A stretch of DNA of 20,410 nucleotides, taken from contig JAHBMJ010002267.1 in the NCBI GenBank assembly GCA_018398765.1, forward strand, positions 1 to 20,410. Direction: 5' to 3'. Positions 8,365-16,845 of this stretch are shown piece by piece. The position numbers and the translations under genes are program-made. Within the stretch, counting starts at the first letter, position 1, and every line of letters starts with the position of its first letter. The DNA is from Chromera velia. Taxonomy: Eukaryota; Sar; Chromeraceae. The notes below the pieces were generated by a model. The model saw nothing but the letters and a program-made list of their open reading frames with translations. It was not told where the DNA came from and did no database searches.

Positions 8365-9357
8365 AAGTGTACGTACATAGATTGGTAGTTTGCTGTGTGG
8401 GTGCCGCAAGAGAGTCAGTTCTGTTTCCTCACTTTCCCGCAAAATGTGAGTCAGAAAAGAAATGAAATTTCCGTGCCCCAGCACACAACGGCAAGAAGCT
8501 CTCCAAGAACATCGGGAGCGTCCAAAGGCATAAAAGAGAGCTGCCGCGCAAACAGGAAGGAGACTCTGGAGGGCGGGGAAGCAGCAGACAGAAATAGAGA
8601 GGCTAACCCGAAAGAAGACCGCAGTCATGGAGAAAGTTAGACGTGTGAATGTGAATACACAAAGCAGTAGGATGGGGTGGAATGTGTGCGCCAAATGGAC
8701 GGAGAATATACGTGGGCTTGATAAGAACAGATGTCCACACTTCTGGGTGCACTGAGTGATCGTACTCGTAGGAGAAATCGAAAGCAGAGAACGTCCCGCG
8801 AGAGAAGCAGAGAGAGAGAAAGGTACGGGAAAGGCAAAATGGGGGTAGACACAGAGAAGAAGGGAAGTGGAAGAACTAATTTTTGGGGATGCAGGGAAAG
8901 CGAAGAGATGGCAACAAGGGAGTGGGTGAGGGTACTAAGGGACACAGCAGAGCGGATGGACATATGGAGGTGGAGACGGGGACAAATGCACACACATGGA
9001 CCCACGGAGACGTGGGAGAATTGTTTGAAGTGACGAAATCACATACCTGAGTGATCTTTTTGAGATCTCATCAACTTTTTTTTCAGCCGCCTTGGATTCT
9101 CTCTCTTGAAGTTCTTCCAAAAGTTTTAGTCTCTCCTTCTCCTTTTGCGTCTCCGGAATCGCTGCTTCTGATAAAAATGGTACAGGCGGCCTTTGTAGGT
9201 AGGAATCATCCACGTCGTCTGCGCCTTCAGTCTCTTCCGACGGCCTGCTCTGCCCGCTTCCGGGTGTGTCTACAAACCGGTTCACGAACGTCTCATCTGC
9301 GCTGATCTTCACGGGCTCGTCTGACGGAGGAGGACTGTCACTCAGAAAGCTGCCCAT
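6760..9357 (-). CDS. Mic19/CHCHD3-type MICOS subunit, two exons, 156 aa
   Basis: Mic19-family proteins sit in the mitochondrial intermembrane space and link Mic60 to the rest of the MICOS complex at crista junctions. Exon 1 (9357-9047) begins MGSFLSD, where Gly2 suits N-myristoylation as in CHCHD3, and ends in a Glu/Lys-rich coiled coil (about residues 75-100). The donor is AG|GTATGT at 9046. Exon 2 (6919-6760) begins after CGCAG and joins in phase, so the junction reads ...SLR|YEPLPKPC. It carries the twin CX9C helices (CAGERQRVLQC, 10 residues, CAQVVERYTQC). Spacing and the LQCYR motif match human CHCHD3. At 156 aa it is shorter than human (about 227 aa), mainly in the coiled coil. An upstream in-frame ATG at 9381 is possible; the MG start is preferred for myristoylation. 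Confidence 0.9.
7030..7077. repeat. (CA)n-(GA)n compound microsatellite
   Basis: An AC run (7030-7050) passes directly into a GA run (7051-7077), inside the Mic19 intron. Confidence 0.95.
7151..7281. repeat. 30-bp minisatellite, about 4.3 copies
   Basis: Units begin at 7151, 7181, 7211, 7243 and 7273, with the pattern GCACAG(T/A)CCCA(T/C) followed by an ACA-rich half. The period is 30 bp except one 32-bp unit. The array probably grew from the adjacent CA-rich sequence. Confidence 0.85.
7858..8164. repeat. Compound GAAA/GCAA/CA/GA repeat block
   Basis: GAAA tetranucleotides with two interspersed (GCAA)n patches (about 7910-7924 and 7962-7984) run to about 8050. A CA tract (8052-8118) and a GA tract (8118-8164) follow. 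Most of the block is polypurine on the plus strand. The Ser/Leu/Phe/Cys-rich ORFs on the minus strand here are translations of the repeat. Confidence 0.95.
8321..8365. repeat. (CT)n-(AC)n compound microsatellite
   Basis: A CT run (8321-8340) followed directly by an AC run (8341-8365), in the Mic19 intron. Confidence 0.95.
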
Positions 9358-9870
9358 CTTACGAGGCAAGCAGAGGACCAACTCCGCAGACTGCTGTCAC
9401 AGTGAGTCACACTGCAAGAGAAATGAGGAGCTGACCGTGTCGAAGAGACGAGGAAAGAGGTAAAGGAATCAAGCACAGCTAGGGATGTCCAGATCAGATT
9501 TCGATCGGGCTGTGGAGAAGACGAATCAGTCCATTCCTGAAAATGAACGATATGCGTGGTTTAAATTGGCACTCGATCGAAAGGCTACAGAGGGAAGTGA
9601 CTTGCGGCAATGAACCATTTGCAAGTGTCAGCACATCTGGAAGGGCTTCGATCGGTCCTTTCATGTCCTTTCAGGACTTCTTTCAAGCTGCACATAGTGC
9701 ACACGACATCGCACGACCGTCTCTCTCTCTGAGCCGTCTCCATGCATGGGAGTGGCGCATCCATGCATTGGTCGCGCATTCGCGCGCATAGCGCGCGTCG
9801 GAGACTGCATGCATAATGCATGCATGCAAAAAATTTTATTAGTATAGAAAGAAGGAAAAAAAAAAAGAAA
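9358..9870. promoter_or_regulatory. Probable upstream region of Mic19 with palindrome cluster
   Basis: This lies 5' of the Mic19 start and before the plus-strand exon-like blocks, so it could be a shared promoter region. Between 9739 and 9830 there are CCATGCATGG, CCATGCATTGG, a GCGCGCATAGCGCGC block and TGCATGCATAATGCATGCA. TGCATGCA is a known ApiAP2 transcription-factor motif in apicomplexans; relevance here depends on lineage and is inference. No TATA box or initiator was identified. Confidence 0.3.
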
Positions 9871-9888
9871 AGACATTTGATCGTGTTC

Positions 9889-9998
9889 ATGCAGAAGGGC
9901 GGGCCTTCCTTGAGCTTGGGAAGGCCTGGAAGGGAATCAATGCTGTCAAAAAGCAACGCAAACTCTTGGTTAAAGAGATCCTTGAATTCTGAGAAGGG
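9889..9998 (+). CDS. Possible first exon of unrecognised gene (ambiguous strand)
   Basis: An ATG at 9889 opens a Ser-rich frame that could run to a weak donor (G|GTTGTC at 9999) and join in phase with the next exon at 10090. The same DNA is also open in another plus frame and on the minus strand. The minus frame reads NPFSEFKDLF ... LPGLPKLKEG, faintly like the linker before a Ty3/gypsy reverse transcriptase. Which frame is real cannot be decided by eye. Confidence 0.2.
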
Positions 9999-10089
9999 GT
10001 TGTCTGTATAGCTGCATGTTTTCTATTTTCTGTGTGAGCTATACAGAGACATGCAAATGTGCATATCAATTTACACGCGGGTCTTGCAG

Positions 10090-10407
10090 GCACGAGGAGT
10101 TCGAGATGGACGTGGGTCTTGCTCTTTGCACGATCCTTAACAGCCTGAGGCTTTCAGCCACCTCAGCAACCAAGAGCTCCATCCTTTGTCTCCAATCGGC
10201 TGCCCGAGACAAGTTGAACTTCAGGAAGAATTTCACAGAGTCGGACCCCGGAGAGCCCTCGTCCTCTTCCGGTGGCCCGGGGGGGCTCAGAAGCCCTCAA
10301 ATTCTTCAGCATGTGTCAGGACGACGCTGAAGACGAAACTTTGGCAGGCCAGCACGAGGCGTGGGATGAGGGGGTGGAGATTGTGAACAAAGCAAGCCAA
10401 GCAGAGA
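10090..10407 (+). CDS. Exon-like block of unrecognised gene
   Basis: It is preceded by an acceptor (GTCTTGCAG ending at 10089). The first part reads EFEMDVGLALCTILNSL and continues with an amphipathic, protein-like sequence to a Ser/Gly/Pro linker. At a run of seven G (10279-10285) the coding frame changes; downstream it reads SEALKFFSMCQDDAEDETL and onward. One G too many explains the shift, so this is either a sequencing or assembly error or a real frameshift; a 19-nt GT...AG micro-intron at 10271-10290 would also restore frame. The 3' boundary is uncertain. No family was recognised. Confidence 0.4.
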
Positions 10408-10414
10408 ATCAGTG

Positions 10415-10526
10415 CCTGCCCTTCTGCCTCTTGCTTTTGTGCTTTTTCGTCTTTCTGTCTCCTCATTCTCACCTCGCTCTCTCTTCTCCTCCCCCTGAGC
10501 CTCCATGCACTCTCATACCTTTTGAC
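10415..10526. repeat. 112-bp dispersed direct repeat, copy 1
   Basis: Begins CCTGCCCTTCTG and ends ATACCTTTTGAC. It is the same length as, and highly similar to, 12513-12624, including the internal block TCTTTCTGTCTCCTCATTC. The sequence is pyrimidine-rich but not a simple repeat. Confidence 0.85.
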
Positions 10527-10683
10527 TTGCCGATGCATACATATGTCCATGCATGTACATCCGTCTCTGGTGAAATGCTCGACCATGAGAGAGACTGCAA
10601 TATATATTCGGATTCTCATCTACTTGTCTTTTTGCTTGCTAGGTCTTTCCGTCTTCCATCCTTTCTCCTTTCCTTCCTTCCTA

Positions 10684-10798
10684 TCTGTTTGCCTGCTTGC
10701 CTGTCTGCCTGCCTGTCTGCCTGTCTGCCTGCTTGTCTATCTGTCTGCCTGTCTGTCTGTTTGTCTGCCTGCCTCTTTGTCTGCCTGTCAGACTCTGT
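10684..10798. repeat. (CTGY)n degenerate tetranucleotide repeat
   Basis: CTGC/CTGT/CTTG tetranucleotides in tandem. The Cys/Leu-rich ORFs here are products of the repeat. It lies in a probable intron. Confidence 0.9.
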
Positions 10799-10964
10799 CT
10801 GTTAGTCGTATAGACTGACTGGACGTCCGTTATAAGAGTTCAGAGGGAGACGGCTGCAATCGATTGGCTTTTGTACCTAAGGAATGAAAGGAAGAAAGGG
10901 GCGTACATGTTCCTAAAATTTATGGTTTTGCATTCCTTCTTTCCCCCCTCATCTGCTCTTGCAG

Positions 10965-11323
10965 TTGCAAAAGAGCTCTCTGAGCACCTCTGGGAAATCG
11001 TGACCAGCGCAACGGACATCTGTGTTGGTTTCCTCGTGGGCAGTCAGCCTGAGTGTCTGCAGCTCTTTGTCGACAGAGCCTGTCACAGAGGGGAGCTGTC
11101 ATTTAGGAGGCAACAAGACGCCGACATCCGCCCCCGCGAGGTCTTGCGGATCAACGTCCAGGACTTGTCTGCAATTAACCTCCTCACGATTGAGGATCTG
11201 CGGGGCTTGTCAATTTGCCCCCAGACCGAAGCTGTGCTGAAGGGGGGTGGAGTTCCGTTTGAGGTGGGAGATCTGGCGATCGAGTTTGTCAGGGAGAGCA
11301 AAGGGGATTCGAGCGTGTTTTTG
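10965..11323 (+). CDS. Exon-like block of unrecognised gene, about 120 codons
   Basis: A strong acceptor precedes it (pyrimidine tract from about 10935, then CTCTTGCAG ending at 10964). The frame reads VAKELSEHLWEIVTSATDIC and continues through CLQLFVDRACHRGELSFR, LRINVQDLSAINLL and VPFEVGDLAIEFVRES, then fades after about 11323. The composition looks like a globular soluble domain with alternating hydrophobic residues; no signal peptide or membrane segment is seen. No donor with good consensus was found, so the 3' end is approximate, and its phase does not join simply to the exon at 10090. I do not recognise the family. Confidence 0.5.
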
Positions 11324-11887
11324 GTCTCCCGGACATGCAATCCTGCGTGGAGACCTAATGGAGCTCCTTCTCATCTCTCTGCCCTTTTTTTGTGGAGAGA
11401 AAGTTAAGCACGACACTGTGAAAATCCTGACGCCGTCAGGTTGGTTGTCCACACTTCTTTGTGTGAATGACTGCATGGCTCATATCGTCTCCATTTTGAT
11501 CGTTTTACAGACCGTCGGAACGTAAACTCTGCGTACAGCTTGTTGTTTCTGGCCAGCGTCCTCTTAGTGGATGAATTACCGCTCATATTTGACTCTTCTT
11601 TCTCCTGTTTCCTTGACCTGCGTCTGCTCTTTTTTGCTGCGTACTCTCTGAACCTCCGCGTTTCTATGCAGGCACAAAGTGCATCAGTTTCTCTGGTGGT
11701 CCCATGTTTCACCATCCCAGGTTTCCCTCGTTCTTTTGAATCTTTGTTATTCTTTTGGAGCAAGAGAGCCATGTTTCTTTATCGTTTAGTTGATCTTTCA
11801 TGTCCCCATTTATGCGTTTGTGTATTCTTCGACATGAGTTTTCATCGAAGTGCCCCTGTTACATCTGTCTGACCTTGTCTTGTGCAG
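11324..11887. other. Probable intron of the unrecognised gene
   Basis: This lies between two exon-like blocks and is pyrimidine-rich toward an acceptor ending at 11887. The two ORFs here lack protein-like composition or family features. Confidence 0.35.
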
Positions 11888-11955
11888 AGCTCTTGGAGGA
11901 AGAAGGGGAATTCATGAGCCACCTGAGGAGGGCACAGACACAAAAGACCTGGAAG
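11888..11955 (+). CDS. Small internal exon of unrecognised gene
   Basis: It is bounded by CTTGTGCAG (ending 11887) and the consensus donor AAG|GTAAGG (11956). The frame reads ELLEEEGEFMSHLRRAQTQ then KTWK, a charged helical segment. This is the best splice-site pair among the plus-strand blocks. An alternative acceptor two bases on (GCAGAG|CTC) would put the exon in phase 0. Confidence 0.55.
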
Positions 11956-12160
11956 GTAAGGAAGCTTGCTCGAATTTTTGAGCATCTTCACATTCGTTTG
12001 ACTTCTCCGTTGTTTTCTGCTCTTGGCGGCCGCGTGTTATATGCGAGGTTTTTTGTGAATCTCTTTCGTAAATCAGAAGACTCGATCCAATTCGTATGTC
12101 TGACCATCAAATTCACTACAGGCACTTTCATGTTTTGTGTGAACAATTTTGCCTTCGCAG

Positions 12161-12211
12161 CCCTGCTGTTCAACGACTGAGATCCCTCTCTTCCATTGTC
12201 AGCTCCTTTAA
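12161..12211 (+). CDS. Possible terminal exon of unrecognised gene
   Basis: Acceptor GCCTTCGCAG ends at 12160. Joined in phase 0 to the preceding exon it gives 16 residues ending CQLL before TAA (12209-12211). The C-terminal CQLL would fit a CaaX prenylation signal, but with such a short exon this may be chance. Confidence 0.25.
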   Translation, partial: PCCSTTEIPLFHCQLL

Positions 12212-12831
12212 GTTTTGGAGAGACCTTTCTGCTTCGAAGCACTCAGTCTGTTCTAAACCTCTAGTAGGCACTGCTCGTCGAGTCTGTTTGATGGTGTTTC
12301 ACGTCTTACCTTCTTTGCTATTCCGCTTTGAGTATGCACTCCCTTGAGCGCCAGTCACTCTTCGTTTTTGTGTTTTTTGGTGCTGCACCTCTGTTCTCTT
12401 TTCTGTCTTCTTTTCTTCCATAAAGTCTTTCATATGTAAGACATCTGTGTATGCACTCACTCACCTACACGCAAACCGCGCTCCCGGCTCTCCCTCCTTC
12501 TCTGGCTTCGCTCCTGCCCTTCTGTCTCTTGCTCTTGTACTTTTCCGTCTTTCTGTCTCCTCATTCTCACCTCGCTCTCTCTCCTCCTCCCCCTGGGCCT
12601 CCATGCACACCCATACCTTTTGACGTACCATATTCTTCTTCTTCTTCTTCTCTTCAATCACTCATTTTGCGGGCACTTACCGACCCTTGTGGTCCTTCAG
12701 AGACTTTCAACACTTAAAAATTGACAGAGATCCCAACTGTTGCACACCATCGATCACTTTTGTGAGTCCGTCTCAGTCTTCTCTCTTGCTTCTCGGCTCT
12801 GAAGGGCCTGCCTGTGGCGTGCTCCCTCCTG
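12212..12831. other. Spacer holding repeat copy 2 and a TTC tract
   Basis: No gene recognised. It holds the second 112-bp repeat (12513-12624) and a (TTC)n tract at about 12634-12653. The 5' end of the plus-strand LINE may lie here but cannot be delimited. Confidence 0.4.
12513..12624. repeat. 112-bp dispersed direct repeat, copy 2
   Basis: Direct-orientation partner of 10415-10526, of identical length with scattered substitutions. The flanking sequences do not match. Confidence 0.85.
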
Positions 12832-13437
12832 ATGTTGGAGGAAGACACTTCAGCAAAAACTTCCCCCTCGGAAGAGGAGGCAAAAAGCACAAAGACAAAG
12901 AATTCAAATGCCGTATGCGTCTCTCATCAGCCCGGTCAGTCTGGGGAAACCTCGACCGACCAGAAAATTGACGCCATCCTGAAGGTGATGACTAAACTCG
13001 AGAGTTGCACCATCATAGAGAAGAGGGCGGATGAGTTGATTCAGCAGTCGGAGGATAGAACGGATGCAAAACTCTAAGAGATCCGTGAGGATATGGACGA
13101 AGAAAGAGTGGAGAACCTCCTGAATTGGGTAGAAAAAGAAACAAAGGAACAGAGGGAGAAAAATGGGTGGGTTGTGATCCGATCCCGTGGCCTCCCATTC
13201 CACATTCCCCTCACAGAAGAAGACAGGGAGAGGGCGGAGGGGATTGGGGCTCTGAAGGATGGCCAGTGGCTCCGCAATAGGCAGCATCCTCAGACCACGT
13301 ACTTTTTCTCCCCCATCCGACGTCTCGTCTCCCTCCTCTACTACCTGAAGAACGGTGTTGAAGACAAACACACAGGTGAAGACGAATGGGTGACGGAGGG
13401 GGTTTGGAGTTCAGAGTGGGAGTACCAAGATTTCTAG
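12832..13437 (+). pseudogene. LINE ORF1-like: coiled coil plus possible RRM-like region
   Basis: The ATG at 12832 (MLEEDTSAKTSPSEEEA) opens a frame with an acidic N-terminus and a heptad-like coiled coil (about residues 45-105, QKIDAILKVMTKLES onward). Next comes NGWVVIRSRGLPF, which could be the first strand of an RRM-like fold as in L1 ORF1 proteins. TAA at 13075-13077 interrupts the coiled coil, where Glu (GAA) would fit, and TAG at 13435 ends the block. ORF1 proteins bind LINE RNA and form trimers through such coiled coils. The assignment rests on architecture and on position upstream of an APE domain; no catalytic motif is expected. Confidence 0.5.
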
Positions 13438-13455
13438 CTTCTACAGAGAAGATAA

Positions 13456-14190
13456 AGGTTCCCGGGGGGCCCGTCATACACAGGTGAACTGAAATTCACC
13501 CCCGTGATTGCTTCCAAGTTCCTCCGTTTCGTAGACAGCCTGCGCGTCCAGTTGGGGCTGCAGTACGGAGAACCGATTGTCATCCCCCTTCCCTCAGGGG
13601 AAAATGCGCAGATATTAGTACACCCTGCCTCGACCCCCCTTCACCGCTTCTGGGGGCGGGTTGATAGAGCTCGGATGGCGATGGACAGGGGGGAGGCCTC
13701 AGAGATGCAGATGAATTTGCAGGCTCTTTACTCGGATGTCCGCTCCGATTTCTATTTGGCAGCTGGACCCATTGAGAGGAAGAGAGAGGGACTGATGGAC
13801 AGGCTGCGAGCCTTCAAGACGAAATGGAGAATAGGTTCGATTGGGGGGCAGCAGGGGGGGAAGTTTCCGCCATCAATGGACGAAGAACACCTACAGCAGC
13901 CCCTGCCTAGCTCTAGGAAGTTGCGCCTTCGGAGAACCCGCGAGGTCACTGCAGGCACCCCAAGCACTGCAGAGGTGCTACACAAGCACCGTCAAAAGCT
14001 TCAGGGAGGTGAGGGAAATGGAGTGGGGCGGGGCCTTCTCTTCGGCTCCCATCCTTTCCCTACAGACAGAGCCGGGAGGGGGTGGGGCGGGGGCCCTCTT
14101 CAGCAGCAGCAGGGGCAGGGGGGCCTCGGACCCTTCGCAGGCCTCTCTAAGCAGCAGCAATCCGGAGGGGGTGTAGTGGAGGGAGGCTAG
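13456..14190 (+). pseudogene. ORF1-like C-terminal block, Gln/Gly-rich tail
   Basis: The same frame reopens after TAA 13453-13455. It encodes a protein-like region (FLRFVDSLRVQLGLQYGEP to [15 protein letters not shown], about 115 residues), then a basic RRTRE segment and a low-complexity Gly/Gln tail ending at TAG 14188-14190. A short frame shift separates it from the preceding block: around 13420-13495 the better reading is in another frame. It may correspond to the C-terminal nucleic-acid-binding part of ORF1p, but no motif proves this. Confidence 0.45.
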
Positions 14191-14235
14191 ACCGGCAGCC
14201 TGAGGGTAGGGCAGCCAGGTGAGAGTCATTGTGCA

Positions 14236-15399
14236 ATGTCCATCGATTCTGCCTCTGGCGGGGAGGCTCTGAATGAAGAGAGGCTCCGGCGATTCAATGG
14301 TATCAGCCCCACTAGGGAACGAGGGGGGTCGAAAGCCATGGGGGGTCCGGGGGAAGGGAACGGGGGGGCTCGGCCCCCCCAGCAGCAATAAACTGCAAGC
14401 AAATGGGGGGGGGGACGGGGGAAGGTAATCAGAAGAAGCAGAGGGACACCACTCCCCTCCCCCCGTCTATGCGAGTCCCTCTACAGTGCCCCGTCTCTCG
14501 CCGCTGGTCCTCCGTTGCCTGTCTCCGTCGGCCAGTCCCCCCTCCCTCACAAGAACGTCCCGCACACCTTGAGACCAACGCGTTGCAACCCTCGTTTTTG
14601 TGGATGAGTAAAAAGATTGGACACCGTGCCCCCCACACAAGAAAGCAGGAAGGAGCGAGCGAAGGGGGCGCAGTCCAGGTGCGTCGGTCACCCGATGAAT
14701 AGACGTTTCTCCTCTTCTCCTTCTCACCATGAGTGTGCGAATCTTTTCGACAAGACAGCTCGACTCTTTGACCCCCTTGACATACCAATCCCTTCAGCCC
14801 CTCCTCTTTCCTCCCTTTTGCATCACTCCCTTTTTTCACAATCTCCTGACGCTAGCTTTTCTGCCTTGACTCCTCCGAAAACCCCTCCACTCACTTCTTC
14901 CTCCCTCACTTTTTCTGATAACCTGACCACTCACACGCCTGCTCCCTGTGCTGGGCTTGCGGCCCTTTTGCTCCCTTCGCCTGCAGGCGCATCTCTGCCC
15001 GCTGGGGTGGTGTGCAGAAACAGATGGTCTGTGCTGGGGGAGGAAGAAGAAGAAGATAGGAGCACCAACGTGAGTAGCCAGTCTACTCAGTCTTCTCCTC
15101 GCGTTTTTCTCCATCCATCGTCTCTCCCCCCACTTAGTTCCTGCCCTCCCGCATGGGGCTCTTGTCCGGTTTGGGATGGCTTGCCTTCTCTCCTTTCCAC
15201 TCTTCTTCCTCATTCTCCAGTCAAGGAATGCATTCCGCTCTCCTCTGTGATTCCTCCCCCTGGCTTCATCCCGATGAGTGGTTGGGACGGTCTGGGGTTC
15301 AAAAGTGAGATGACAAGGAAAAAGGCAGCGAGGAGGAACAGACGGTTAAAAGACAGAAAAAAAGAAGCAAAAAGAGAATTGAGAAGGGCACAGGGATAG
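14236..15399 (+). pseudogene. Pro/Ser-rich ORF1-type module 1
   Basis: Frame +1 continues with a short block MSIDSASGGEALNEERLRRF (14236-14391), then after TGA 14605 runs open for 260 codons to TAG 15397. It is Ser/Pro/Leu-rich and contains NRWSVLGEEEEED at about 15018-15056, similar to the aromatic-x-VL-acidic motif common in LINE ORF1 proteins. It ends in a strongly basic tail (RRNRRLKDRKKEAKRELRRA). The basic tail suits nucleic-acid binding. Stops at 14389 and 14605 show decay. The boundary between ORFs is unknown. Confidence 0.45.
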
Positions 15400-16845
15400 G
15401 TGAGTTCTGACGGTGCACTGAATACAGAATGTTTGGCTTCCCCCTCCCCCTCTTCCTCCCCTCCTCTCTCTCAATCTGGCCCGGGTCCTTTCCCTACCGT
15501 CTCTTGTTCGTCTTCAGATTCGTGTTCTTTTCCTTCCCCCACCACACCCTCTCCAGCTCGCTCTCTCCCGCTTCTTCCCCCCCCCCTATGTACCGTACGT
15601 GTATGCTGAATGATACATCCTTTCCATGTGTTCCTCCGTGCCTCTCTCTCCCTATTGTCTCTCAGTTCGCTTTTGGTCGGTCCTCATCTGTTATTCCCCC
15701 CCCTTCTTTTGTATTCATAGATTCTTGGCTTGGTTCCGTTCAACCCCCCGCCCCAACCCTCTGCTCGCCTCCGTTGCTTTCCCCTTCCCCATCTCATTTT
15801 CTTCCCCCCCCGCCACCTCCCCCTCTGCCTCCTTCCCCGGAGGCTCCTCCTCCCCCTCCTGAACCTCCTCCTCCTCCTCCTCGGATTTATGGTATGTATA
15901 TTTGTTCTTGTGTTGATGGTGTGGATTCCTCTGCCTGTTGACTGGGAAGGAGGATACGCAAACGGGGGAAAGAAGACAAACAGGCAGGCCTCTTTTCGCA
16001 CTCCTCTCCTACTTTTGCACCTCCTCCCTCCATCCTCACCCCCACCTTCTTCAACTCGCTCTTTTTCCTACTCCGCCCCCGGTTCTGGTATGGGAAAAGA
16101 AGGGGAAGCTAAGGAACGGGAAAGGGGGGGTGGTGAGAGGCCAGGCGGCCGGGGGCACTCGAGTTCTCCTTCGCACGCTTTGCCCTTCCTTTCTCCTTCT
16201 TCCCTTTTCTGTCCAGTCTTCCCTTCCACTCTCCCGGACGAGCCACCGCCTCTCAACTTTGCTGTTCCTGCTCTTTGTCCACCTGCCTCACTTCCATTTC
16301 CCCTCACTCCACCTCCAGTGGCACCCCCTCCTTTTTGCTCCTCCCTGTCCTCTCTGCCTGTTGTTCAAGCGGCCTGCGGACCAAGTTACGGTGTTCCTCA
16401 TGGTGCTTCTTTCTTCTCCTCAGCTTCTTCTCTCCCTCTTCCTCCGCCCATCCGTTCTCGTTCTGCTTTTTCCTTCCTACCCCCCTCGCAGAGAGAATGT
16501 GGACAGGGGGAGCAGCAGTCGAACAGACAGGCCTCAGGTAGCAAATTGGGGGACGGAGAGAAAAGTAAAGGGAGAGAGAGATATGATATTTTGTCTGAGG
16601 ATGCGTCGGACGGGGAGACGGCATGCTCGAGCGTGATGAGCACGGATCCAACTGCAGGCAAGTCCCTCTCCTCTCTTTCCGACTCGACTCTCTCCCCTCC
16701 TGCCTCTGATATCGTACCTGACTTTTTGTCTTCTCCCCCCCCCTGCAGCCAAGCCTCTCCAGAGTCTTTTTGCTTGGATCCGTCTCTTTTGTCTGGGGTA
16801 GAGAGGAAGAATCGTAGAAAAGGAAGGGGGAAGAAAAGAAGCTAG
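15400..16845 (+). pseudogene. Pro/Ser-rich ORF1-type module 2
   Basis: A second Pro/Ser-rich stretch repeats the plan of module 1: low-complexity Pro/Ser, then ERYDILSEDASDGET (about 16577-16621), a Ser/Thr/Pro segment and a basic tail KNRRKGRGKKRS before TAG 16843. Frame +1 stops occur at 15607 and 15718. In 15429-15941 frame 0 is the more protein-like (PPPPP-rich), so a frameshift is likely there. Hydrophobic Leu runs in frame +1 near 15830 are CCT repeats read in the wrong frame, not membrane helices. Confidence 0.4.

Larger units (their letters stand above)
6920..9046 (-). other. 2,127-bp repeat-filled intron of the Mic19 gene
   Basis: Donor GTATGT at 9046-9041 and acceptor CGCAG ending at 6920, with a pyrimidine-rich stretch about 20-45 nt upstream of the acceptor. 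Both exons join in phase 2. The intron contains several hundred bases of CA, GA, GAAA and GCAA repeats and a 30-bp minisatellite. No additional exon is needed, because the coiled coil runs directly into the CHCH domain as in homologues. Confidence 0.8.

Noticed and set aside
7715-8378. Large minus-strand ORFs rich in Ser, Leu, Phe and Cys-Val
   Set aside because: They are direct translations of GAAA, CA and GA repeats inside the Mic19 intron, with no non-repetitive protein sequence.
8935-9046. Extension of Mic19 exon 1 beyond the GTATGT donor
   Set aside because: The frame beyond the donor reads into intronic sequence and lacks the CHCH domain; the in-phase splice to 6919 reproduces the family architecture.
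9876-9992. FDRV on the plus strand as a LINE RT motif A
   Set aside because: No other RT motif follows; TGA at 9990 closes the frame after 38 codons.
10522-10818. Cys/Leu-rich ORFs that look like a cysteine-rich secreted peptide
   Set aside because: The Cys-Leu pattern is the translation of the CTGC/CTGT tetranucleotide repeat.
15800-15950. Apparent hydrophobic membrane segment (Leu run)
   Set aside because: It arises from CCT-rich DNA read out of frame; frame 0 gives a Pro-rich stretch matching the surrounding module.
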